A DNA stretch of 54,929 nucleotides from Bordetella parapertussis. Its GTDB lineage: Bacteria; Pseudomonadota; Gammaproteobacteria; Burkholderiales; SG8-41. Shown here in pieces: positions 44,132 through 52,789 of the stretch. Every line of letters starts with the position of its first letter. Positions within the stretch are counted from its first letter, which is position 1. A program made the translations under genes and the position numbers. The stretch covers positions 1 through 54,929 of the forward strand of contig CAMCYP010000023.1 in assembly GCA_945885345.1 (NCBI GenBank), written 5' to 3'. The notes under the pieces were generated by a model. It saw only the letters and a program-made list of their open reading frames with translations. It did no database searches and was not told where the DNA came from.

Positions 44132-44638
44132 TTACGGGTTGCCGAGATAATCGCGCTTGCCGATATGCACACCGTTGTGGCGCAGGATGTTGTAGGCGGT
44201 CGTGACATGGAAATAAAAGTTTGGCAGCGCGTGACCGAGCAGGAACTGCATGCCCTTGTAGGTGGTGCTTTTTTCACCGCGGCGCAGCGTAATGTCATTG
44301 TCTTCGCAGCCATCGATCTGTTCGGGCTGGATCGACTGCACGAAAGCAATGGTCGTCGCGATCCGCTTCTTCAGCTCGGCCAGTGTCTGCTCGGTATCTT
44401 CGTTCACCGGAATATCCACGCCGGCCAGCCGCGCCACTGCGCCCTTGGCGGTATCGCAGGCGATCTGCACCTGGCGCGCCATCGCGAACATGTCCGGATA
44501 CAGCCGGAATGCAGTCAATGCCGTAGGGTCGATTTTGCTTGCATCGACATGGGCCTGTGCCTTGTCGAGGATGGCCGACAGATTGGTCAGAATGTTGACG
44601 AAGCGCGGTACGCTGGCCTCATACATGGAAATGGTCAT
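44132..44638 (-). CDS. DUF1993 family protein
   Basis: The 168-residue protein matches DUF1993 by MTISMYEASVPRFVNILTNL and the C-terminal LGHALPNFYFHVTTAYNILRHNG, here cited as HALPNFYFHVTTAYNILR with GVHIGKRDYL. The domain is helical and related in fold to DinB-like proteins; the function is unknown. AGGA lies upstream of the ATG at 44638. It precedes the Bug gene by 34 bases on the same strand, which may be chance. Confidence 0.85.
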   Translation of the reverse strand: MTISMYEASVPRFVNILTNLSAILDKAQAHVDASKIDPTALTAFRLYPDMFAMARQVQIACDTAKGAVARLAGVDIPVNEDTEQTLAELKKRIATTIAFVQSIQPEQIDGCEDNDITLRRGEKSTTYKGMQFLLGHALPNFYFHVTTAYNILRHNGVHIGKRDYLGNP

Positions 44639-44746
44639 GGCGAGAATTCCTGAAAAATGCATGCGTTGAACAACGGGAACGGGGCAGTATGCGCGAATTT
44701 GGCTGAAGCCGGTGCGACGTGCCGACACAATGAGGCCGGCTCAGCT

Positions 44747-45355
44747 TCAACGCGGAGCGGAAACCTCCACCCAGTCGGCGATATCGTCCAGCAGTGCGGT
44801 AACAGCAACGTTGAACGCCTGTACCGCACCAGGTGCATCATAGCTCGGCACAGGGGCCGAGCGCTCGAAGGTGCGTCGAGCCAGTAATATCCGCCGCACC
44901 GGATCCGTGAGTTCCGCAGTTACCACCACCTTCACGTTCCCGGGTACGGTAGCGGCATCATGATAAAACTCCGCCAGGTGCGTGCCGAGAATCACCTGGC
45001 CTTTGATGCCACCAAGCACCGTGGCCACAGTGCTGAAGGAGCCGGCACGCTCCAGGCGCATGACCAGAAGTTCGGATAGTCGCCGTCCCGGGCGTTCCGC
45101 CCAGGTATGAAGCTGGTAATAGGCGCGCATGCCGGGCGCGCGACTGTAGACGATGTCCTGGGTTTCGTAAAAACCGGATACCGTGGTGGGTGCAACCAGC
45201 AGCGTGGCCGCGCGGGGTAGCACGGCTGCCTTTGCTCCGGCAGGCGGTGCTTCAAGAACGTAATAACGCTGCACTTCCTGAGGTCCGAACGATGCGCAGC
45301 CCCCCAGCACCGTCATCACGACCGATGCCAACACTGCCCGCGTGAATGGTTTCAT
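44747..45355 (-). CDS. ABC transport auxiliary lipoprotein (PqiC/DUF330-like)
   Basis: The 202-residue protein begins with a signal peptide and lipobox LGGC (MKPFTRAVLASVVMTVLGG then Cys20). The mature domain has RYYVLEAPP near the start and PTTVSGFYETQDIVYSRAPG, as in the lipoproteins that accompany MCE transporters, such as PqiC. It would sit at the outer membrane and receive the MCE protein. Its ATG overlaps the MCE gene stop as ATGA. Confidence 0.87.
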   Translation of the reverse strand: MKPFTRAVLASVVMTVLGGCASFGPQEVQRYYVLEAPPAGAKAAVLPRAATLLVAPTTVSGFYETQDIVYSRAPGMRAYYQLHTWAERPGRRLSELLVMRLERAGSFSTVATVLGGIKGQVILGTHLAEFYHDAATVPGNVKVVVTAELTDPVRRILLARRTFERSAPVPSYDAPGAVQAFNVAVTALLDDIADWVEVSAPR

Positions 45356-46296
45356 TTTGACGCCTCCCCCGGCCCCATGCTGCCCTTGGCCGGCCCGAAC
45401 AACGCGCGGCCCGGCTCACTGAGCCGGCGGGCCGCCATCCCCAGCGCATCAGCTGTCGTGCGCAGCTCCTGGGCAGTCACCCGCAATTCGACATTGCCGT
45501 CAGCCAGCAATCCATCCATCTGCCCTGACAGACGCGCCACATCCGCACTCATCTGGCGAACGGCAGCAGACACTTCCCTGACCGCCGTGGTGGACTCTTC
45601 GCCCAGCGTGTCATAACGCAGCGCCAGCTTGTGTGCATCTTCCCTGACCACGACGCTCATGCTGCGCACTTCATCAGCAGCGTGGCCCAGCGATGCGAGC
45701 GTCTTGTCCAGCCCGGCCATGCTGCGGCTCATATCCCCTGAAATCTGGCGCAGGTTGACCAGGGTTTCCCTGAGCGCCACCTGATTTTCGTCCGACAACG
45801 CGATGTTGATACGCCGCATTGTTTCATCCGCACGCTGCGCCACCTGTGATATTGATTCCGTGAGTTTGTATTCGGATTCACCTTCGGCGATCAACGGATA
45901 AGGCTCATCCGCCGGCACTTCGGTCAGCGGCGGACTCTCCTCATCGGCATTGGCCAGCTGAATATTGGCAATCCCGGTCAGCAATTGCCGCTCGACCGTG
46001 GCACGGGTGCTCTGGCGGACGGGTGCGGAGCTGTCGACCCGGATCACCACTTCCACCGAGCCCGGGCGGCGGGCCGAGATGCGGAATCCCGTTACCGTGC
46101 CGACCTTGATGCCCTGCATCTTGACGTCACTGCGGATCTGCAGGCCTTCCAGCGACTGGCGGGCAAAATAAATCTTGTACGGCATGTTATCGCGTTCTCC
46201 ACCGGAGCCCTTGAGCCATACGGCGGCGACAACAATCAGCGCCAGCAACGCCAGCACCACGGCCCCGACCAGAGTGTACTTCGCTTCCGGTTCCAT
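45352..46296 (-). CDS. MCE-domain (MlaD-like) lipid transport protein
   Basis: The 314-residue protein has one N-terminal membrane anchor (YTLVGAVVLALLALIVVAAV), an MCE domain (about 38-115, with IYFARQSLEGLQIRSDVKMQ, in core LEGLQIRSDVKMQGIKVG) and a long helical C-terminal part with heptad-like repeats (about 150-300). It bridges the periplasm and carries lipid between membranes. The ATG at 46296 overlaps the upstream ATPase stop by one base (TGATG). It is much longer than the E. coli MlaD (183 residues). Confidence 0.92.
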   Translation of the reverse strand: MEPEAKYTLVGAVVLALLALIVVAAVWLKGSGGERDNMPYKIYFARQSLEGLQIRSDVKMQGIKVGTVTGFRISARRPGSVEVVIRVDSSAPVRQSTRATVERQLLTGIANIQLANADEESPPLTEVPADEPYPLIAEGESEYKLTESISQVAQRADETMRRINIALSDENQVALRETLVNLRQISGDMSRSMAGLDKTLASLGHAADEVRSMSVVVREDAHKLALRYDTLGEESTTAVREVSAAVRQMSADVARLSGQMDGLLADGNVELRVTAQELRTTADALGMAARRLSEPGRALFGPAKGSMGPGEASK

Positions 46297-47087
46297 CAAC
46301 TCTCTTTCCGCCCGGCCGGTGTACGCGCCGAAAAATAGTCCCTGATCCAGGGGTCGCCGCTCCGCATCACGGCATCCACCGTGCCGTCAGCGATGACCTT
46401 GCCACCCGACAGTACGATGACCCGGTCGATAATGGAAAGCAGTGTATCCAGATCATGGGTCACGATAAAGACCGTGAGACCGAGGCCGTCACTCAACACC
46501 CGCACCAGATGGTCAAAGGCACGGGCGCTGATCGGATCCAGTCCCGATGTCGGCTCGTCCAGAAACAGGATTTCCGGTTCCAGGGCAAGGGCCCGCGCCA
46601 ACGCGACCCGTTTCCGCATGCCGCCCGACAGTTCTGCGGGCATCCTGGCACCCGCCTCCGGCGCCAATCCCACCAGTGACAGCTTGAATCCGACCAGCGG
46701 CGCAATCAGTTCTTCCGGCAGATCGGTATGCTCCCGAAACGGCACCGCGATGTTTTCCGCCACGGTCAGCGAGGAGAACAGCGCGCCGTCCTGGAACAAC
46801 ATGCCGAAGCGGCGGCGCAACCTGCTCAACGCAGCGGCGCTGCTGTTCCAGACATCGGCATCCAGCAGGCGAACGGTGCCGGCCGTCGGCCGCAGCAATC
46901 CGATAATCTCTTTCACCAGCACCGACTTGCCGGTGCCGCTGCCACCGATCAGTGCAACCACCTGCCCCCGACGCACGCTGAAGCTGACTCCGTCGTGTAT
47001 CGCCGTCGAGCCGAAACGGGTGACGATGCTGTCTACCTGCAGCACCACATCCTGCTGGACAACCGTGGGTGCGGTGTTCGTATCCAC
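46296..47087 (-). CDS. MlaF-like ABC transporter ATP-binding protein
   Basis: The 263-residue ATPase has Walker A GGSGTGKSV, FQDGALFSSLTVAENIA (typical of the MlaF group), the signature LSGGMRKRVALARAL, Walker B LFLDEPTSGLDP and the switch His in VTHDLDTL. It powers the MlaE-like permease. Codon 1 is GTG at 47087, directly after the permease TGA with no gap, so translation is coupled. Confidence 0.94.
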   Translation of the reverse strand: MDTNTAPTVVQQDVVLQVDSIVTRFGSTAIHDGVSFSVRRGQVVALIGGSGTGKSVLVKEIIGLLRPTAGTVRLLDADVWNSSAAALSRLRRRFGMLFQDGALFSSLTVAENIAVPFREHTDLPEELIAPLVGFKLSLVGLAPEAGARMPAELSGGMRKRVALARALALEPEILFLDEPTSGLDPISARAFDHLVRVLSDGLGLTVFIVTHDLDTLLSIIDRVIVLSGGKVIADGTVDAVMRSGDPWIRDYFSARTPAGRKES

Positions 47088-48227
47088 TCAGATATCCAGA
47101 TGCTGGAAGACGATGGCAAATACCGCGTCAAGCACAATCACCCAGACAATGCTTTGCACGACAGTGGAGGTGGTGTTTTCACCGACGCTGCGGGCGTCCC
47201 GCGCCACCAGCATGCCCATGCGACAGGCGATGATCGCGATGAACGCCGCAAACACCGGCGCCTTCACCAAGCCGACGACCGGCGCGCTCATCGGCAGCAC
47301 ACTGTGCAGTCGCTCGAGAAACGTCTGCACGGGAACATCCAGTTGCCAGGAAGCGATCAGCATCCCGCCGGCAATGCCCGCGAGGTCGCCGACAAAAACC
47401 AGCAACGGCAGTGCCACCATGATCGCCACCAGCCGCGGGATCACCAGCACCTGGACCGGCGACAGCCCGAGCGTGCTGATCGCGTCGATTTCCTCCTGCA
47501 CCTTCATGGTCCCGATCTGGGCGGTAAATGCCGCACCGGAACGCCCGGCGACAATGACCGCCACCAGCAGCGGCGACAGTTCGCGGCAAACGGCCAGCCC
47601 CACACCATCGACGACGAAAATGTTGGCGCCGTAACGCTGCGCCTGCAGTCCGAGCAGGTAGGTAAACACCACGCCGATCAGGAAGGTCACCAATGCCGCG
47701 ATGGGAATGGCATCCAGGCAGATGACTTCAAACTGGGAGGCGGTTTCCTTGAATCGGAACAGTTTTGGCCGGCGCAACAGCACCAGCAGTTCGGACGCCA
47801 CCGTACCGACAAACGCGACATGAACCTGCAGCAGATGCCACAGCTTGAACGTCGCAGCGCCGATCCGCGACAGCGGATCCCGGCGCCGGTTCTTCACGAC
47901 AGCGGGCGGACAGGTCATACGTTCCCGGACCAGTTCCAGCAGGCGCGCATGGCGCGGGTCAAACCCGCGCAGGGTCACCATGGATTCGGTACAACCGATA
48001 CCTGCCAGGTGCCGGTAAAGGATGAACCCGGCCGCGGTATCGAGTTCCTGCAGGCCGCTGCCTTCCAGTACGAAATGTTTGCAGGTGGCCAATCCCGACG
48101 ACTGCAATGCAGCGGAGATCGCCGCCAGATTCGACAGGCGCCAGACGCCGTCCAGACGCAAAACCGCCGTCCCGTCCTCGGACTCCAGCTGTATCCACCG
48201 GGCTGCCTTGCTCATCAGAACCATCAT
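47088..48227 (-). CDS. MlaE-like permease with N-terminal STAS domain
   Basis: The protein has an N-terminal STAS-like domain (about 1-95, with FVLEGSGLQELDTAAGFILY) fused to an MlaE permease (about 125-378, with PLLVAVIVAGRSGAAFTAQI and the MlaE motif VQEEIDAISTLGLSP). In the canonical Mla system the STAS protein is the separate MlaB. Three in-frame ATGs (48227, 48224 and 48215) are possible starts; the last gives MSKAARWIQLES. No strong Shine-Dalgarno decides. It leads the permease-ATPase-MCE-lipoprotein operon. No MlaC gene is present. Confidence 0.9.
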   Translation of the reverse strand: MMVLMSKAARWIQLESEDGTAVLRLDGVWRLSNLAAISAALQSSGLATCKHFVLEGSGLQELDTAAGFILYRHLAGIGCTESMVTLRGFDPRHARLLELVRERMTCPPAVVKNRRRDPLSRIGAATFKLWHLLQVHVAFVGTVASELLVLLRRPKLFRFKETASQFEVICLDAIPIAALVTFLIGVVFTYLLGLQAQRYGANIFVVDGVGLAVCRELSPLLVAVIVAGRSGAAFTAQIGTMKVQEEIDAISTLGLSPVQVLVIPRLVAIMVALPLLVFVGDLAGIAGGMLIASWQLDVPVQTFLERLHSVLPMSAPVVGLVKAPVFAAFIAIIACRMGMLVARDARSVGENTTSTVVQSIVWVIVLDAVFAIVFQHLDI

Positions 48228-48251
48228 ACAACCCAAACACGGAACTCATGA

Positions 48252-48483
48252 ACCTGCCAGGCCCTCGACCGCCTGCAGAAAAAAATGCCGCCGGAGCTGC
48301 ATGGGAATGCGGATTACGGGCTGCTGCAAAAACAGATCGGCCGCGAACGCCAGATCACCATCTACCGATCTGATCAACCGCCGCTTCGGCCACTCCACCT
48401 ACTCCAAGGACTACGAGTTCTTCCGTGCCCCGGTGCGCCAGTTGTGGGAGGCCGGGCTGGATGACGTGCGCCGCGGCCCATAA
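48252..48483 (+). pseudogene. Frameshifted C-terminal remnant of a patatin-like phospholipase (DUF3734 region)
   Basis: In the frame of 48264 the sequence reads LDRLQKKMPPELHGN and then DYGLLQKQIGRERQITIY. Near 48360 the similarity moves to the next frame, which reads LINRRFGHSTYSKDYEFF and LWEAGLDDVRRGP before a TAA. Together they match, from memory, the C-terminal region of patatin-like phospholipases (LINRRFG...SKDYEFSR...HW.AG.DD..R). The nucleophile GXSXG domain is missing, so only about the last 75 codons survive, with a frameshift. The remnant abuts the MlaE-like gene start. Confidence 0.65.
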
Positions 48484-48531
48484 AATAATAATAAAATCAA
48501 ATACTTACATAACTCCGGCCAGCAGCCCCGC

Positions 48532-49983
48532 TCAGAACAGGTCTTTCCACTTGGCCTTTACCTTTTCCTGCAGTTCCTTGCTGGCTTCAGCGACCGCGGG
48601 GAATTCATGTAAATGGTCGTACGGCCGGCAGGCGTCGATAATGGCCTTGGAGTTGTACGGCGCGTTGTAACGGTAGGCGACGAACATCGGGTCGTTCTTC
48701 GAACCCATGCCACGCCTGATGATGTCGATGTCGATCTCGGGATCACTGCGTGTGGCGACCGCCCACATCACTTCCTGCAGGTTGGACGGATCGATATCCT
48801 CGTCGACCACCACTGTGTAACGCGACATGTAGGCACCGACGCCGCACTGGTTGAGGATGTGCCCGGCCTGGCGCGCATGGCCGGCATAGCGCTGCCGGAT
48901 CGCCACCACGTTGAACATGCGTGCGCCGCCGATTTCATGTGCCCACACACTCGCCACATCCGGCACGCCGGCGGCAAGCAATGCATCAAACAGCAGCGCG
49001 GAACGCATCACCGCCTTGGAATAGGAATAATCGTTCGGCGGTTTTGCCGGCGGACTGCCGACGATGATCGGGTCGTTGCGGTAGTACACGCGCTCAATGG
49101 TCATCACCGGAGCCGTACCCTCCTTGCCCGGGTAATAGCCGTGGAATTCGCCGAAGGGGCCTTCGAGTTTGACGTCACCGGGATGACAGTAACCTTCGAG
49201 CACGATTTCCGCGCCCGCCGGAATCGGCAACCCGGTCAGTTCACCATGCACCACCTGCACCGGTTCGCCGAGGATGGCGCCGATGTAGTTGTACTCGCAC
49301 ATGCCAAACGGCACTTCGATGCCGGAAATCAGGTAGCCCAGCGGATCGCAGCCGATGACGATCGCCACCGGGAACGGTTTACCCGCCTTCATGTACTTGT
49401 CGTACTGGATGGCGCCGTGTTTGCCGGGAATCATGTCCAGACCGACATGGTTTTTGTCGTGCACCATCACGCGGTAGGTGCCGACATTGACCCAGTCCGA
49501 ATCAAGATCCCTGGTCACCACGCAGCAACCGGTGCCGATGTACGGCCCGCCGTCTTTCTCATGCCACAGCGGTGACGGAAAAATGTTGATGTCGACGTCC
49601 TTGCCGGCCTGGATGTTTTCCAGCACCGGGCCGGTCTCGACCAGCACCGACTCGTATTTCGGCGCTTCCGTCTGCCAATCTTTGGGCAACCCGCGCAGTT
49701 GCTGCACTAAGTCATGGTGATTGCGCTCCACCGGCAGACGCAGGATGGACGACAATCTGGCGGGGCTCGCTGTAGTACAAGTGACCACGCGAAAACCCTT
49801 GGCATAACCCGGGATATCATCGAACAGCAGCGCTGGTGCACCGTCGATCTTGACGTTCAGTTCGCTGATCGCGCCGAGCTCCAGCTTGGCGTCTGCGCCG
49901 CGCACGTCCTTCAATTCACCGAGGGAACGCGCAGTGTCCAGCCAGGCGCGCAGATCGAGGGGATTGCCGGCAGGACGTTTCAT
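48532..49983 (-). CDS. UbiD family decarboxylase (prenylated FMN type)
   Basis: The 483-residue protein belongs to the UbiD family, which uses prenylated FMN to add or remove carboxyl groups on aromatic or unsaturated acids. GTYRVMVHDKNHVGLDM contains the conserved Arg and EGPFGEFHGYY the Glu residues of the active site. It is the last gene of an operon with a molybdenum hydroxylase, starting two bases after the 2Fe-2S gene stop, with ATG at 49983. The UbiX flavin prenyltransferase is not in the window. The likely role is decarboxylation of an aromatic or heteroaromatic acid. Confidence 0.93.
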   Translation of the reverse strand: MKRPAGNPLDLRAWLDTARSLGELKDVRGADAKLELGAISELNVKIDGAPALLFDDIPGYAKGFRVVTCTTASPARLSSILRLPVERNHHDLVQQLRGLPKDWQTEAPKYESVLVETGPVLENIQAGKDVDINIFPSPLWHEKDGGPYIGTGCCVVTRDLDSDWVNVGTYRVMVHDKNHVGLDMIPGKHGAIQYDKYMKAGKPFPVAIVIGCDPLGYLISGIEVPFGMCEYNYIGAILGEPVQVVHGELTGLPIPAGAEIVLEGYCHPGDVKLEGPFGEFHGYYPGKEGTAPVMTIERVYYRNDPIIVGSPPAKPPNDYSYSKAVMRSALLFDALLAAGVPDVASVWAHEIGGARMFNVVAIRQRYAGHARQAGHILNQCGVGAYMSRYTVVVDEDIDPSNLQEVMWAVATRSDPEIDIDIIRRGMGSKNDPMFVAYRYNAPYNSKAIIDACRPYDHLHEFPAVAEASKELQEKVKAKWKDLF

Positions 49984-49985
49984 GG

Positions 49986-50459
49986 TCAACCCTTGCGTTT
50001 TTTTGCCGCAAGCCGCACGGCCTTGATGATTTCAGTATAAGCCGCGCAGCGGCACAGGTTGCCCGCCAGATAGTGACGGATTTCGTCATCAGACGGATTC
50101 GGATGCGCATCCAGCAGTTGCCGCGTCATCAGGATAAAACCCGGGGTGCAGAAACCGCACTGGAAAGCCCCGGTGTCGATGAAGGCCTGCTGCACGACAT
50201 CAAGCTCGCCATCGGCGCTATCCTCGATGGTGCGCACATCGGCGCCATCGACCAGTGTCGCCATGGTCAGGCAACCCGATACCGCCGCGCCATTGACCAC
50301 TACCGTGCAACAGCCGCACAAGCCCTGCGCGCAGCTCTCGCGCGCGCCGAACAGACCCTGCCCCTGCAGCAGCTCAACCAGATTCTGGTGGTTGCCGGCA
50401 TGTACTGTCACCGGACGGCCGTTTAACCGGAAAGAAATATTTTTATGCGTTGTAGTCAT
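49986..50459 (-). CDS. 2Fe-2S subunit of a xanthine dehydrogenase/CO dehydrogenase-type hydroxylase
   Basis: The 157-residue protein has the plant-type 2Fe-2S cluster ligands ESCAQGLCGCC (Cys43, 48, 51) with Cys63, and the second cluster ligands in QCGFCTPG and NLCRC. It passes electrons between the molybdenum and FAD subunits. The ATG at 50459 comes two bases after the large-subunit stop (TGAGAATG). The order in this operon is FAD, molybdenum, then 2Fe-2S. Confidence 0.95.
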   Translation of the reverse strand: MTTTHKNISFRLNGRPVTVHAGNHQNLVELLQGQGLFGARESCAQGLCGCCTVVVNGAAVSGCLTMATLVDGADVRTIEDSADGELDVVQQAFIDTGAFQCGFCTPGFILMTRQLLDAHPNPSDDEIRHYLAGNLCRCAAYTEIIKAVRLAAKKRKG

Positions 50460-50461
50460 TC

Positions 50462-52768
50462 TCAATCTTTCAGCGGATTGCCCGCATTCGCGCGCAGCCC
50501 GCGATACACCGCCTCCGCAGTCAGCGGCAATGTCATCAGGCGTACACCGACCGCATCATCAATCGCATTGGCGATCGCCGGTGACACTCCGAAGGTGCCG
50601 CTTTCGCCGACGCCCTTGGCACCGAAGGGCCCGGAATGCTGCACCATGTCGACGGCTTCGTTTTCCATGATTGCCGGTAGGTCGCGAATGCCGGGAATCT
50701 TGTAATCCGCCAGTGATGCATTGGTGACCTGCCCGGCGTCGAAATCCATGCGCTCGGACAGCGTGAAGCCGAGCTGCATGATGGTCGCACCGGAAATCTG
50801 GGTTTCGACAATGGCAGGATTCACCGGGCGACCGACATCGACCAGATTCACCAGCCGCGTGATTTTGAATTCACCTGTTTCGGTATCGACCTCAACTTCT
50901 GCACCGGTAGCCCCAATCATCCAGAACGGTGTTGCTTCCTGTGTCAGGCCGGTGCCCGGCTCCGGTGGCGTATACGGCGGAATGAAACTGCCGATGCCGA
51001 CGATATTGCCGGCCTGCATGCCATATTTTTTGCGAAAAATATCCGGAATCGGCGTGGTCTCTGCCGACAGACCGACGTCGCGCGCCAAAGCCAGCAGCTT
51101 GTCACGCGCATCCTCGGCCGCGAGTTTGACTGCATGACCCATGTGGTAGGTCGAACGCGAACCCAGAGTCGCCATGTCGTACGGTGTGACATCAGTATCG
51201 GGATGCACCAGCGTCACCGACTCCACCGGAATGCCCAGCGCCTCGGCGACGATCTGTGCCATGGCGGTATCCGAACCCTGCCCCATGTCCACGGTGCTGC
51301 AATGGACCATGCAACTGCCGTCGGCGCCGACGTTGACGATAGCCACCGAGGTCGTCGGCGAAATGCTCGCCTTGAAGCCGATCGCAATACCGCGACCGCG
51401 GCGCACAGTGCCGGAACCTTTATCGAAGGGTTTTTCCCAGGCCATGCGCTGCGCCAGGCGCTCCAGCACCGGCTCGATGCCGGCGTCGCGCATCAGCGTA
51501 CCCGTCGCCTGCGGCCGGCCTTCACGCAGAATGTTTTTGCGGCGAATCGCCAGCGGATCAATCTTAAGCTCCCGCGCGATCATGTCGGTATGGCTCTCGT
51601 AAGCCCACACCAATTGCGGTATGCCGAAGCCACGCAAGGCGCCGGCAGCCGGCAAATTCGTGTACAACGCGTACGAATCGATGCTGACATGGTCGATATC
51701 GTACGGGCCTGCAGCCGTGAAACCGGATTTCTGCGTCACCCGCGGACCGATGTCGGCATAAGCGCCACCGTTCCACCACACTTCGCATTCGCGGGCGAGG
51801 ATTTTCCCGTCCTTGCTGACGCCGCTCTTGATGCGCAGCGTCGTCGCGTGCTTGGTGATCTGGTAGAACTGCTCCTCCATGGTCAGCGCAATTTTCACCG
51901 GCCGGCCAGCGAGCAGCGCCGCTGCCGACACCAGTGCCTCAAGCTTGATGTAGAGCTTGGCGCCGAAACCGCCGCCCAGGTACGGCACCTTGACCCGCAC
52001 CCTGTATTCCGGCCAGCCGAGCAGCCGCGCGATTTCGATGCGCACAAACGAAGGGCTTTGCGACGCAGTATGGATCACCAGCTGGTTCGGCGTGGGGTCG
52101 GCCACTGTAACAAAAGGCTCCAGCGGCAGATGCAACACCTGCTGGGTGCGGAAGGTGTGTTCGAATACATGATCGGCTTCGGCAAAGATCCTCTGTGCAT
52201 CACCGCGACGCAGATGAAAATCCAGGGCGATATTGGTATCACGTTTGTCTTTGAGGTGTTTCAGATCGGGAAAGGTCCCCGCCGGTTTCAGCACCTCATG
52301 CACCACGGCCTTCGAAGTCATCGCCTCGATTTCATCGAACACCGCGGGCAGTTCTTCATAGTCAGCAACGATCAGTTGTGCAGCTGCCTCGGCGATATGC
52401 GGATCGGCTGCCAGCACCAGGGCCACCGGCTCACCGACATGGCGCACTTTGTCGACTGCCAGGATCGGCTGATCGTGGAAGGCCGGGCCGTAATAAGGCT
52501 CTGGGATCAGTTTGCAGATATCAGCAGCGGTATAGACCGCATGGACACCGGGCATCGCCTGCGCCGCGGCGACATCAACACTGAGCAGGCGCGCATGCGC
52601 CACCGTGCTGCGATGGATCTTGCCGTACAACATACCGGGCAGCCGCAGGTTGTGCACATACTCGGCCTTGCCGGTGACCTTGGCCCGCGCTTCAACGCGA
52701 GGGATCGACTGGCCGACCGACACAAATTCGGCAGCGACGGAATTGTTCTTGCCTAATGTGATTGCCAA
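50462..52768 (-). CDS. Molybdopterin-binding large subunit of a xanthine dehydrogenase-type hydroxylase
   Basis: The 768-residue protein has the aldehyde oxidase/xanthine dehydrogenase fold: ARAKVTGKAEYVHNLRLPGM near the N-terminus, the molybdopterin segment LGGGFGAKLYIKLEAL, and the catalytic Glu in KGVGESGTFGVSP. The common GGGFGGK reads GGGFGAK here. No AYRCAR/VAYRCSFR-type Cys loop of CO dehydrogenase was found, so a heteroaromatic or CoA-thioester substrate is more likely than CO. Codon 1 is TTG at 52768, backed by AGGAG eight bases upstream. Confidence 0.93.
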   Translation of the reverse strand: MAITLGKNNSVAAEFVSVGQSIPRVEARAKVTGKAEYVHNLRLPGMLYGKIHRSTVAHARLLSVDVAAAQAMPGVHAVYTAADICKLIPEPYYGPAFHDQPILAVDKVRHVGEPVALVLAADPHIAEAAAQLIVADYEELPAVFDEIEAMTSKAVVHEVLKPAGTFPDLKHLKDKRDTNIALDFHLRRGDAQRIFAEADHVFEHTFRTQQVLHLPLEPFVTVADPTPNQLVIHTASQSPSFVRIEIARLLGWPEYRVRVKVPYLGGGFGAKLYIKLEALVSAAALLAGRPVKIALTMEEQFYQITKHATTLRIKSGVSKDGKILARECEVWWNGGAYADIGPRVTQKSGFTAAGPYDIDHVSIDSYALYTNLPAAGALRGFGIPQLVWAYESHTDMIARELKIDPLAIRRKNILREGRPQATGTLMRDAGIEPVLERLAQRMAWEKPFDKGSGTVRRGRGIAIGFKASISPTTSVAIVNVGADGSCMVHCSTVDMGQGSDTAMAQIVAEALGIPVESVTLVHPDTDVTPYDMATLGSRSTYHMGHAVKLAAEDARDKLLALARDVGLSAETTPIPDIFRKKYGMQAGNIVGIGSFIPPYTPPEPGTGLTQEATPFWMIGATGAEVEVDTETGEFKITRLVNLVDVGRPVNPAIVETQISGATIMQLGFTLSERMDFDAGQVTNASLADYKIPGIRDLPAIMENEAVDMVQHSGPFGAKGVGESGTFGVSPAIANAIDDAVGVRLMTLPLTAEAVYRGLRANAGNPLKD

Positions 52769-52789
52769 AACCTGCGCTCCTGGATTTTC

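Noticed and set aside
46728..48251. A 507-codon open frame on the plus strand
   Set aside because: It runs antisense to the MlaF- and MlaE-like genes and has the same Gln/His/Arg-rich shadow composition.
51134..52756. A 540-codon open frame on the plus strand
   Set aside because: It is antisense to the molybdenum large subunit gene, which has clear catalytic motifs.
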